From NCBI GenBank assembly GCA_002327525.1, contig DCWG01000079.1, forward strand, positions 266-43,626: a stretch of 43,361 nt of DNA. Reading direction: 5' to 3'. Below the pieces are notes generated by a model, which saw only the letters and a program-made list of their open reading frames with translations, had not been told where the DNA came from and did not search any database. Made by a program: the position numbers and the translations under genes. This DNA comes from Gammaproteobacteria bacterium UBA2168 (GTDB lineage Bacteria > Pseudomonadota > Gammaproteobacteria > Pseudomonadales > Azotimanducaceae). The first letter of the stretch is position 1. Every line of letters begins with the position of its first letter. Shown in pieces: positions 7,416-14,999 of the stretch.

Positions 7416-8321
7416 ATGACGAGATTCTCGGTCGCGTGCCTGTTGGCAATGTGCGCCGCGGGCTGCGGCAGCGGGTCTGATCGCAATCCTGTCGCCGAGT
7501 GGCGATTCGACCCGGACGACGGGCAGGAAAACGTGCTCAACATGAGCGGAGATGCCGGCGAGGTGATTCGGGCACCCGTGGCTCCATCCCTCATCTCCAA
7601 CGGAAGTGCCATCACCGTGGCGGCGTGGGTTTACCGGCGTGCTGAGAGCAATGCCGCGATAGTGGCGCACGACCACCCGGCGCTGTACCTGGGTTTTCAT
7701 CGTGCCCGGTTCAAGTGGCAGATCCAGCTCGGCGGCGACCGGCGCAGTGTCTGCTTTACCGATAATCGCAACCCGGCGGAACCGGGGCGCTGGCACCACG
7801 TTGCGGCAACGTTCGATGGGTGGGTGTCGCGCTTGTATGTAGACGGTATTGAGAACTGCAGCGACTGGACTTTCGGCGGCGCGGTTGCGCTGTCCGATAC
7901 ACCTTTCACGCTGGGCGGTTATCTGGACGAAGAAGACGGGGTGATCGAGGCCCTGGACGGTGTCCTGGAGGACGTACGCATCTACGACGTGGCGTTGTCG
8001 TCATCCGACATCCGGACAATGGCGGATGCCGGCGTTGAGGAAAGCATCGACGTGGCGAGCCCCGTGCATGGCGCCGGCATGTCAAGTGTCACCATGCTGC
8101 GGTGGACCCAGAACTGTGCGTTGTGCCACGTGCGGGGCGAGGGCGGGGCGCCGGTCGTCGGTGACATCGACGCCTGGGCGCCACGCCTGGCCCAGGGCCG
8201 CGGGGTTCTCTTACAGCACACCGTGGAGGGCCACAACAGCATGCCGCCGCTCGGTTATTGCATGGCGTGTGAGCAGGCCGACTTCGAGGCGATGATTGTT
8301 TACATGACGGGAGCACGGTGA
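7416..8321 (+). CDS. LamG-like/cytochrome c5-like fusion lipoprotein
   Basis: A 301-residue predicted lipoprotein starting at ATG 7416; upstream in-frame codons lack a signal. The N-terminus MTRFSVACLLAMCAAGC has a lipobox-like end at Cys17. Residues 30-205 form a concanavalin-type LamG domain (ITVAAWVYRR, GRWHHVAATFDG, LYVDGIENC, LDGVLEDVRIYDVALSSSDI). Residues 225-301 are a cytochrome c5-like domain: heme-binding C234-A-L-C237-H238, axial Met276 in NSMPPLG, and the additional Cys282/Cys285 pair typical of cytochrome c5. The protein should be tethered outside the cytoplasm and carry one c-type heme. It overlaps the following FAD-oxidase gene by one base, so it is a good candidate electron acceptor for that enzyme. 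The partnership is inferred from gene order. Confidence 0.82.
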   Translation: MTRFSVACLLAMCAAGCGSGSDRNPVAEWRFDPDDGQENVLNMSGDAGEVIRAPVAPSLISNGSAITVAAWVYRRAESNAAIVAHDHPALYLGFHRARFKWQIQLGGDRRSVCFTDNRNPAEPGRWHHVAATFDGWVSRLYVDGIENCSDWTFGGAVALSDTPFTLGGYLDEEDGVIEALDGVLEDVRIYDVALSSSDIRTMADAGVEESIDVASPVHGAGMSSVTMLRWTQNCALCHVRGEGGAPVVGDIDAWAPRLAQGRGVLLQHTVEGHNSMPPLGYCMACEQADFEAMIVYMTGAR

Positions 8322-9688
8322 TGGCCACGATCAACCGTCGCAACTGGGTGTCGGGCACGCTGCTCGCCGGATTCTTTGGCGCCGTTTGGCCGGGGTCCGC
8401 GCGGAGCGCGTCGTTGCCGTGGCGCAACTGGTCGGGCGGGGTGGCCTGCGATCCCGCCGGCCGTTTCGCGCCGAGCACAGAAGGCGAACTGGTAGACTTT
8501 CTGGCCGCCACGTCCGGCCGCCTGCGGCCGGTGGGCTCGGGACATTCCTTCACGCCGTTGGTGCCAACGGATGGTTACATAGTCGTCATCGACCGGCTCG
8601 CGGGGCTGCTCGACTATTCCGAAACGGATCTCACCGCCACCTTCGGGGCCGGCGTGCGTCTCGGCGAGATGGGCCCGGCGCTGCAGCCAATCGGCCAGGC
8701 ATTCTTCAACCTGCCGGACATCGACCGGCAGACGCTGGCGGGAGCCACCGCCACGGGCACCCATGGCACGGGCATCCAGTTTCCATGTCTGTCGGGATAC
8801 GTGACGGGATTGCGCCTGGTGACCCCCTCGGCGGAAGTGCTTGACGTGGACGCTGCGCACAATGCAGATCTCTTTCACGCCGCGCGGGTGAGCGTCGGTG
8901 CGCTCGGCGTGATCACCCGCATGACGATGCAGAACCGGGCGCCGTACCGACTGGTGCAGAAAACGTGGATGGCAAAAACCGAGGAGCTGCTCGACCAGTT
9001 CGATACGCTGGCAGCGAAACACCGGCATTTTGAACTCTTTCCCTACGTTCACTCAGACTACTCCAGCGCGCTTGCGACCGACGAGACGGATGCACCGATC
9101 GACAATCCGCCCGTGGATCCGGAAGGGGATGCCGGGTTCATACAGCTCATCCGCGAGCTCAGCCAGGTGCCGCCGCGTGAGCGTGTGCCGTTCGTCAATT
9201 CGGTGGCCGAACAGACGCCCGCGTCAGAACGCGTGGATGTGGCCCACCGCATACTCGCCAACGTACGAACGGTGCGCTTCAACGAAATGGAGTACTCCGT
9301 ACCCATCGACGCGGGCGCTGCATGCCTGCGCGAGATTCTGCATACCATCATCGAAAGGGAAATCGACGTCGTCTTTCCGCTCGAGTACCGCTACGTGCGC
9401 CGTGACAATACCTGGCTCGGCATGAGCTCCGGGGAGGAGGATCACGCCGCCATCTCCATACACCGTGCGGCGTGGGAGGACTACAGGCCTTATTTTGATG
9501 TCATCGAGCCCATTTTCTGCAAGTACGGCGGCCGCCCGCACTGGGGCAAGATCCACACCCTCGGAGCGGAGCAACTGACGAAGCTCTACCCTCGCTTCGA
9601 GGAATTCCGTGCGCTGCGGGCGCAACTCGATCCTGAAGGCCGCATGCTGAACGATCATCTTCGAAAACTGTTCGGGGTGAGCGCATGA
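8321..9688 (+). CDS. Tat-exported FAD-dependent aldonolactone/alditol oxidase
   Basis: A 455-residue VAO-family flavoprotein starting at ATG 8321, coupled to the previous stop (TGATG). Twin arginine R6-R7 in NRRNWVSG, a hydrophobic stretch and SARSA (residue 30) suggest a Tat signal with a cleavage site. The FAD domain has PVGSGHSFTPL, in which H75 is the expected covalent flavin-attachment site, and GTATGTHGTG near 146-151. The C-terminal ALO domain ends with GRPHWGKIH near residue 410. Relatives oxidise D-arabinono-1,4-lactone, L-gulono-1,4-lactone or alditols. Export, and an upstream cytochrome c5-like lipoprotein, suggest it may pass electrons to the respiratory chain rather than to oxygen. 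The substrate is unknown. Confidence 0.87.
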   Translation: MATINRRNWVSGTLLAGFFGAVWPGSARSASLPWRNWSGGVACDPAGRFAPSTEGELVDFLAATSGRLRPVGSGHSFTPLVPTDGYIVVIDRLAGLLDYSETDLTATFGAGVRLGEMGPALQPIGQAFFNLPDIDRQTLAGATATGTHGTGIQFPCLSGYVTGLRLVTPSAEVLDVDAAHNADLFHAARVSVGALGVITRMTMQNRAPYRLVQKTWMAKTEELLDQFDTLAAKHRHFELFPYVHSDYSSALATDETDAPIDNPPVDPEGDAGFIQLIRELSQVPPRERVPFVNSVAEQTPASERVDVAHRILANVRTVRFNEMEYSVPIDAGAACLREILHTIIEREIDVVFPLEYRYVRRDNTWLGMSSGEEDHAAISIHRAAWEDYRPYFDVIEPIFCKYGGRPHWGKIHTLGAEQLTKLYPRFEEFRALRAQLDPEGRMLNDHLRKLFGVSA

Positions 9689-10947
9689 AGCGCCGCACAC
9701 TGCTCCTCGGCGGTGCCGGCATCGCGGCTGCTGCAGGTGTTGGTGTGTTGTGGAAGCCGGGCGATGAGGGCGCGCCGCACGATGCCTACTTCTCGGCGCT
9801 CAACGAGCTGCTGAAACGCGACGGCCCGGGCCGGCCAGTGATGCTGATCGATGTGGAACGCATGCGGCACAACATCGACAGTCTCACCGCCTCCGTGGGG
9901 CCGGACAAAACCTATCGCGTGGTGGTGAAGTCGCTGCCGTCCGTGCCCCTGCTCGAGCGTGTCATGGCGCGCGCTAAAACAACCGCGCTCATGGTGTTCC
10001 ACCAGCCTTTCCTAAACGCGGTTGCGCAGTCGTTTCCGGAATCCGATGCGTTGCTCGGCAAACCCATGCCGGTGGCGGCGGCGCGGACCTATTTCGGCAA
10101 ACTGCACGCCGGTGACCGGTCGGCGGCCGTCAACGTCCAGTGGCTGATCGACTCGGCCGAGCGGCTGGCCCAGTATCGGGCACTCGCCCGACAACTGGGT
10201 GTGAAGCTGCGCGTCAACCTCGAAATCGACGTGGGGTTGCACCGTGGGGGGCTGCAGGAACCACAGGCGCTAACACCCATACTGGATGCGATAACGGCTG
10301 ACCCTGAACACCTCGAGCTGTCCGGCTTCATGGGCTACGAACCACACCTCACCGGCCTCGCTGCCGGACTGGATCACCCGGCCGTGCAAAGTGTGTTGAG
10401 CATATACCGGGGGTTCATCGACGCGGCGAAGCAGGCGGGTGTGGATGTCGGCAACCTCACACTCAACGGCGCGGGCAGCCATACTCTGAAGATCTATCAA
10501 CGCGATGCGACCATGAACGACCTGGCCGCGGGATCCGGTGTGGTGATGCCCACCGACTTCGACACGCACCACCTTGCCGGACACCGGCCCGCGTTGTTCA
10601 TCGCCACACCCATTCTCAAGCGTTATGACGGCCTGCGGGTCGCGGGCGACCCGTTGATCGCAGACGTGCTGAGTGCCTGGGACCCCAACATGCGCAGGCT
10701 CTACTACATCTACGGTGGCTACTGGAAGGCCCGGGTGGTATCACCGGCCGGGGTGGGGCAACCGATATACGAGAGCACCAACCAGAGTCCGGTCACCACC
10801 TCGACGGCGGTAGATCTGCAGGTGGACGACTACATGTTCCTGCGTCCCACCCAGAGTGAGCACGTGATGCTGCAGTTCGGTGATCTGCTAGCCGTGAGCG
10901 GTGGCGAGATCAGCGAACGCTGGCCGGTGTTTCACCAGACGGGGTAA
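9685..10947 (+). CDS. Tat-signal PLP enzyme of alanine racemase/D-threonine aldolase fold
   Basis: A 420-residue protein beginning at ATG 9685 inside the upstream gene (ATGA, four-base overlap). MKRRTLLLGGAGIAAAAGVGVLW is a twin-arginine-like signal or anchor. The alanine-racemase-type barrel starts near residue 50 (VMLIDVERMRHNID). The Schiff-base lysine is K82 in YRVVVKSLPS. Later conserved parts are LEIDVGLHRGG, ELSGFMGYEPHL and LNGAGSHTL, as in the DSD1/D-threonine aldolase family. The C-terminal cap is present but the metal-binding HxC/HxD motif is not evident: the end has H417 followed by Q-T-G. Characterised relatives cleave D-threonine or D-serine. A secreted version next to a lactone oxidase and a cytochrome is unusual, and its role is unknown. 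Confidence 0.8.
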   Translation: MKRRTLLLGGAGIAAAAGVGVLWKPGDEGAPHDAYFSALNELLKRDGPGRPVMLIDVERMRHNIDSLTASVGPDKTYRVVVKSLPSVPLLERVMARAKTTALMVFHQPFLNAVAQSFPESDALLGKPMPVAAARTYFGKLHAGDRSAAVNVQWLIDSAERLAQYRALARQLGVKLRVNLEIDVGLHRGGLQEPQALTPILDAITADPEHLELSGFMGYEPHLTGLAAGLDHPAVQSVLSIYRGFIDAAKQAGVDVGNLTLNGAGSHTLKIYQRDATMNDLAAGSGVVMPTDFDTHHLAGHRPALFIATPILKRYDGLRVAGDPLIADVLSAWDPNMRRLYYIYGGYWKARVVSPAGVGQPIYESTNQSPVTTSTAVDLQVDDYMFLRPTQSEHVMLQFGDLLAVSGGEISERWPVFHQTG

Positions 10948-10963
10948 CCTGTTCGCCGTTCTT

Positions 10964-10995
10964 ACGCCTGCCCGGGCGGAAGCCCGGGCAGGCGT
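10964..10995. terminator. strong bidirectional hairpin closing the exported-enzyme operon
   Basis: A perfect 14-base-pair stem (10964-10977 with 10982-10995) encloses a GGAA tetraloop. It sits 16 bases after the stop of the plus-strand PLP-enzyme gene and four bases beyond the stop of the minus-strand VOC gene, so it can end transcription from both sides. A long T-run is missing on either strand, so it may act partly as an mRNA end-stabiliser. Confidence 0.8.
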
Positions 10996-10999
10996 GCCT

Positions 11000-11767
11000 T
11001 CAGACCAGATTGATGCGCATACCGCAAAGATAGATCTGAGAATCGCCGGTCACGGCATCCAGCGCGCGCGCTGCCTCCAGGATGGCGCCAGCGTCGGTCG
11101 CTTCCACATCTATTGCGCCCAGCCCCTCTGGCCGGCCGTCGGTACAGGGTACGAACCGCAGGGTTGCATTCTCAAGCCTCAGCACCGGAGTGCCGGCATC
11201 GGAATCTAGATCGATCTGCGCGATCTCCGCCCAGCGTGCGGCTACTGCCGCCGGGTCGTCACACTGCACTTGGGCCGCCGTAATGGCGCGCACCCGATGG
11301 AGTGCGCGGGCGCGTTGCCAGTTCTCGCCCGCGGGTTCCCACGGGCCGTCCGGTGCGTGAGCGCCGTCGCCCTTCTGCTCATCGATCTCGAAAAAGGAGC
11401 CGCCCGTGTCCTTGGGGTGCATCTGCATGTTAGAGAAATCCTCCGTCTCGAACTTACCGACGATGCGGATGCCGAGCTCGGCCACGCGTTGCTTGCGCGG
11501 TGCATGGTCGTCGCACTGCGTGATGACCATGTAACCGCCATCGCCCCCACGGCGATCCAGGTAGCGGCCGCCAGCCGTATCCTCCTTGATCGGCGCCACC
11601 ACCTCGAGCAGCTGATTACCGATCGGCATCAGTGCGTTCTCCAGCCCGAAATGGGCAACGCCCGGATCCCGGAAGCAGACTTCCAGTCCCAATACGTCGC
11701 AAAGAGCCTTCTCAACAGGGGCCAGTTGTTCCGCCACCAGTGCGATCTGTCTCAGTCTCAGCCACAT
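11000..11767 (-). CDS. VOC (glyoxalase-fold) family protein
   Basis: A 255-residue protein with two glyoxalase/VOC modules. The first is MWLRLRQIALVAEQLAPVEKALCDVLGLEVCF, with GVAHFGLENALMPIGNQLLEVVAPI and a terminal FFEIDEQ. The second module is weaker, with VQCDDPAAVAARWAEI and RLENATLRFVPC. The fold hosts dioxygenases, epimerases, lyases and resistance proteins, so the function is not fixed by the fold. His/Glu metal-ligand positions are only partly discernible. It lies 17 bases after the PPOX gene on the same strand, probably one transcript. Confidence 0.78.
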   Translation of the reverse strand: MWLRLRQIALVAEQLAPVEKALCDVLGLEVCFRDPGVAHFGLENALMPIGNQLLEVVAPIKEDTAGGRYLDRRGGDGGYMVITQCDDHAPRKQRVAELGIRIVGKFETEDFSNMQMHPKDTGGSFFEIDEQKGDGAHAPDGPWEPAGENWQRARALHRVRAITAAQVQCDDPAAVAARWAEIAQIDLDSDAGTPVLRLENATLRFVPCTDGRPEGLGAIDVEATDAGAILEAARALDAVTGDSQIYLCGMRINLV

Positions 11768-11784
11768 ATCGGCCTCCTTGAGGG

Positions 11785-12273
11785 TTACTTACCCAGCAAT
11801 GGAAGTTTGAAGTTGTCCCAGGTCACGCGGCGCTCCGGGACAACCACCACCCAGCGGCGCTTGCTGCCGGCGGCTGTGGCGGAGTTGGGCGGCGGGTCGT
11901 CCGACGGCGCGCGGCCGTGGCCGCCGTTGTATTTGATGCCCATCTGGACGCGCGCCGCCTCGAGATGCGGGTCGGCGGCCTCCGCGTCGGCGTTCTCGAG
12001 CACGGATGCTTTGCCCTGAAACATCACCGCCTGCAGTTCGGGGAACTTCTCGTTGCGGTCGACGATCACGCTGCAGTTGGGATCGGCGCGCAGGTTTGCC
12101 ACTTTCTGGCCGCGGCCGTAGAAGTAGACGCGCCCACCGGCCCAGCCAAACCACATCGGGGTCAGGTTGATGCGGCCATCGGGGCTGTGCGTGGCGATGC
12201 GCATGTTCCACTCGGTGCTCATCAGCTCTTCGATCTGATCGTCCTCGAGTGCCAGTTCGCGGGGTAGTGCCAT
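11785..12273 (-). CDS. pyridoxamine 5'-phosphate oxidase-fold (PPOX/F420-type) protein
   Basis: A 162-residue split-barrel flavin/F420-binding protein. The N-terminus has a helix, then IATHSPDGRINLTPMWFGWAGG, FYGRGQKVANLRADPNCSVIVDRN and AVMFQGKASVL, the standard PPOX-family pattern of strand motifs. The C-terminus RRWVVVVPERRVTWDNFKL fits the last strands. Such proteins bind FMN, F420 or heme-type cofactors and reduce or oxidise small molecules; vitamin B6 synthesis itself is unlikely, because the PdxH substrate residues are not obvious. It probably leads a two-gene unit with the VOC gene. Confidence 0.78.
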   Translation of the reverse strand: MALPRELALEDDQIEELMSTEWNMRIATHSPDGRINLTPMWFGWAGGRVYFYGRGQKVANLRADPNCSVIVDRNEKFPELQAVMFQGKASVLENADAEAADPHLEAARVQMGIKYNGGHGRAPSDDPPPNSATAAGSKRRWVVVVPERRVTWDNFKLPLLGK

Positions 12274-12368
12274 GATGTGCTCCTCCTAGAACCACACCAT
12301 AGCGTAAATACGGCGCTCGCGGCGAAGCCGGTGAGGGGTAAGATGACAGCCAACGAGGAGAGTACGAC

Positions 12369-13667
12369 ATGACCAGGCCAGACAGAGAGTTCGGCTTCGC
12401 AACGCGCACCGTGCATGCAGGCGCGCGGCCGGACCCCACGACGGGCGCGAGGGCGCTGCCGATCTATCAGACCACCAGCTACGTGTTCGAGGATCCGGAA
12501 TCGGCGGCCGCCTACTTCAACCTCCAGGAATACGGCAACACTTACTCGCGCATCATGAATCCGACGGTGGCCGCCTTCGAAGAACGCATCGCCAACCTGG
12601 AAGGCGGAGTGGGGGCGGTTGCGTTCGCAAGCGGGCTCGCCGCGCAGTCGGCCGCACTGTTCACGATGCTGCGCCCGGGCGACCATGTGGTCACCTCGGG
12701 CGCTCTGTACGGCGGCACGGTCACACAGTTCAAACACCTGCTTGGGAAACTGTCCGTGGATCTCACCTTCGTCGATCCGGATGACCTGGCAGCCTGGCGC
12801 GGGGCGATCGGCGAGAACACCAAGCTGCTGTTTGCCGAGACCATTGGTAATCCGGGCGGCAACGTGTTGGACATCGAGGCGGTGGCCGACATTGCCCACG
12901 GGGCGGGCTGTCCGCTGATGGTGGACAATACGTTCGCTACCCCCTACCTGTGCCGCCCGTTCGACTGGGGGGCCGACATCGTCGTGTACTCCGCCACCAA
13001 GTTTCTCGGTGGGCACGGCACGAGCATCGGCGGTGTGGTGGTGGATCAGGGCGACTTCGACTGGTCCAGCGGACGCTATCCGGTGATCGCGGAACCCTCT
13101 CCCGCCTACCATGGCCTTCAGTTTCACGAGACCTTCGGCGTTTACGGCTATCTCATGAAGCTGCGCACCGAAACGTTGCGCGATCTGGGTGCGGCACTCA
13201 GTCCGTTCAACGCCTTTCTGCTGGCACAGGGCGTCGAGACGCTGCCTCTGCGCATGCGCCAGCACGTTGCCAACGCCGATGCGGTGGCGCGCTACCTCGA
13301 CGAAGTGCCGCGCGTAGAACGCGTGCGCTACGCGGGGCTTGAGTCCAGTGACTATCAGCCGCTGGTGCAGAAGTATCTGCCGAAAGGTGTCGGATCGGTG
13401 TTCTGTTTCGACCTCGCCGGCGGTCGCGAGGCGGGGCTGCGATTCATCGACAGCCTGTCGTTATTCTCACACCTGGCCAACGTCGGGGATACCAAGAGTC
13501 TGGTCATCCACCCGGCTTCCACCACGCACCGACAGCTCACCGACGAAGAGTTGACCGCCGCCGGCATCGGCGCCGGCACGATTCGTCTGTCGATCGGCAT
13601 CGAGGATGCCGATGATCTGATCTGGGACCTGCAGCAGGGATTCGATGCACTAGAGGAGAACGCCTGA
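12369..13667 (+). CDS. metY: O-acetylhomoserine sulfhydrylase
   Basis: A 432-residue Cys/Met-metabolism PLP enzyme of the MetY type, which makes homocysteine from O-acetyl-L-homoserine and sulfide in the cytosol. Visible landmarks are TRTVHAGARPDP, YSRIMNPT (59-66), the DNTFATPYLCRP pocket near 186-197, and the Schiff-base lysine K211 in YSATKFLGGHGTS. The C-terminus has SLVIHPASTTHRQL and IRLSIGIEDADDL. GAGGAG lies nine bases before the ATG. The next gene starts in its stop codon (TGATG), and pairing of MetY with a CoA-binding protein is common. The exact substrate (O-acetyl versus O-succinyl) is by family resemblance only. Confidence 0.92.
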   Translation: MTRPDREFGFATRTVHAGARPDPTTGARALPIYQTTSYVFEDPESAAAYFNLQEYGNTYSRIMNPTVAAFEERIANLEGGVGAVAFASGLAAQSAALFTMLRPGDHVVTSGALYGGTVTQFKHLLGKLSVDLTFVDPDDLAAWRGAIGENTKLLFAETIGNPGGNVLDIEAVADIAHGAGCPLMVDNTFATPYLCRPFDWGADIVVYSATKFLGGHGTSIGGVVVDQGDFDWSSGRYPVIAEPSPAYHGLQFHETFGVYGYLMKLRTETLRDLGAALSPFNAFLLAQGVETLPLRMRQHVANADAVARYLDEVPRVERVRYAGLESSDYQPLVQKYLPKGVGSVFCFDLAGGREAGLRFIDSLSLFSHLANVGDTKSLVIHPASTTHRQLTDEELTAAGIGAGTIRLSIGIEDADDLIWDLQQGFDALEENA

Positions 13668-14143
13668 TGGATATTGCAAAGTATCAGGACCCCGCCAGCA
13701 TCCAGCGCGTACTGCGCGGCCAGCGCGTGGCCATCGTGGGGCTGTCGTCCAATCACCTGCGAGCGAGTCACTTCGTCGGCTACTACCTGAAGCGTCACGG
13801 CTACGAGATCGTGCCGGTCAACCCGCGCGAGGAGGAAATACTGGGTGCGAAGAGCTATCCCTCGCTGAGTGACGTACCCGGTGCTATCGATACCGTCGAT
13901 GTGTTTCGCGCGCCGGACGCTGTTCCGGACATCGCCCGTGAAGCGGTGGCCATCGGTGCCAGGGCCCTGTGGCTGCAGTTTGGCGTCATCAGCGAGGAGG
14001 GCGTGGCCATCGCGGAGGACGGCGGGCTCGACATCGTGATGGACCGCTGCATCAAAATCGAGCACGCGCGCTATCTGGGGCGCATGCACGTGCTCGGCTT
14101 CAATACCAGCAATATCTCCTCGCTCCGGCACCCGGCGGACTGA
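13667..14143 (+). CDS. CoA-binding (YccU-like) protein
   Basis: A 158-residue Rossmann-fold protein of the CoA_binding_2 family. RVAIVGLSSNHLRASHFVGYYLKRHGY is the nucleotide-binding start, followed by IVPVNPREEEILGAKSYPSLSDV and VDVFRAP. The end has WLQFGVISEEGVAIAEDGGLDIVMDRCIKIEH, typical of this succinyl-CoA-ligase-like family. Its ATG overlaps the metY stop by one base, giving strict translational coupling. Homologues often neighbour or are fused to MetY, and may bind CoA or a thioester as a regulator, but the biochemical role is not established. Confidence 0.85.
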   Translation: MDIAKYQDPASIQRVLRGQRVAIVGLSSNHLRASHFVGYYLKRHGYEIVPVNPREEEILGAKSYPSLSDVPGAIDTVDVFRAPDAVPDIAREAVAIGARALWLQFGVISEEGVAIAEDGGLDIVMDRCIKIEHARYLGRMHVLGFNTSNISSLRHPAD

Positions 14144-14161
14144 TCCCGCAGGACGATGCGG

Positions 14162-14959
14162 CTAACGGCCGTGGTATTCGGGCTTGCGCTTCTCCATGAA
14201 CGCTTTCGGGCCCTCGATCGCGTCCTGGGTCTGAAATACGGGTCCGGAAATGCGGCTTTCGATCTCCAGCGCTTGCGCCTCGGGTACGCCGAGACAAGCG
14301 CGCGCGGATTGCCGGATGGCCTTCACCGCGATGGGGCCGTTGGCCGCTATCTTCTGCGCTATCTCCATGGCCTTGGCGAGGGGGTCGTCGGTCACGTAGT
14401 TCAGAAACCCGAGCTGCAATGCTTCGTCGGCGCTGATCAGATCTCCGGTCAGCAGCAACTCCATGGCCTTGGCGTATGGAAGCTGCACCGGCAGTCGAAC
14501 GCTGGAACCACCGGCGGGGAAGAGCGCCCACTTCGCCTCCTGCACACCGAACCTGGCACCTGGTACGGATACACGCATATCGGTGCCCTGCAGGATCTCC
14601 ATACCGCCGGCGATGGCATGTCCGTTGACGGCGGCGATTACTGGCTTTTCGGTGTCGAAATTGCGCAGCAGTGCGCGCGAGGTAATGCTGGCATCGGTGG
14701 CGACTTTCTCGTCCCATTCGTTCTCGGGCTGCCGCGTTCCGTTCATCATTGGAATCAGCTGCCCGAGATCGGCGCCAGCACAAAAAGCGCTGCCGGTACC
14801 GGTCAGTACCGCGACTCGTACGTTGTCGTCTTCCTTGACCTGCTGCCAGGCCTCGGCGAGGCGTACGGCCACTTCCGGGTTGATGGCGTTACGTGCCTCG
14901 GGGCGGTTGAATGTCACCAGAGCCACATGGCCTTCCGGTTCGTAGTTTACTAGTGCCAT
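14162..14959 (-). CDS. enoyl-CoA hydratase/isomerase (crotonase)
   Basis: A 265-residue crotonase-family protein that hydrates or otherwise processes an enoyl-CoA in fatty or aromatic acid breakdown. The CoA pocket motif is GSAFCAGADL (56-65). Both catalytic glutamates of enoyl-CoA hydratase are present: E121 in NGHAIAGGMEIL and E141 in FGVQEAKWALFPAGG. The C-terminal helix ends with GPKAFMEKRKPEYHGR. Forty bases separate it from the CaiB-type gene upstream on the same strand, so they may be co-transcribed. The chain length or exact substrate is unknown; other crotonase activities are not excluded. Confidence 0.88.
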   Translation of the reverse strand: MALVNYEPEGHVALVTFNRPEARNAINPEVAVRLAEAWQQVKEDDNVRVAVLTGTGSAFCAGADLGQLIPMMNGTRQPENEWDEKVATDASITSRALLRNFDTEKPVIAAVNGHAIAGGMEILQGTDMRVSVPGARFGVQEAKWALFPAGGSSVRLPVQLPYAKAMELLLTGDLISADEALQLGFLNYVTDDPLAKAMEIAQKIAANGPIAVKAIRQSARACLGVPEAQALEIESRISGPVFQTQDAIEGPKAFMEKRKPEYHGR

Positions 14960-14999
14960 GATGGCCTCCTGTTGTTTGCGTGATTAGTGTACGCAGGTT

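Noticed and set aside
12222..13265. A 347-residue antisense frame opposite metY
   Set aside because: Shadow of metY and of the PPOX gene start; no family features.
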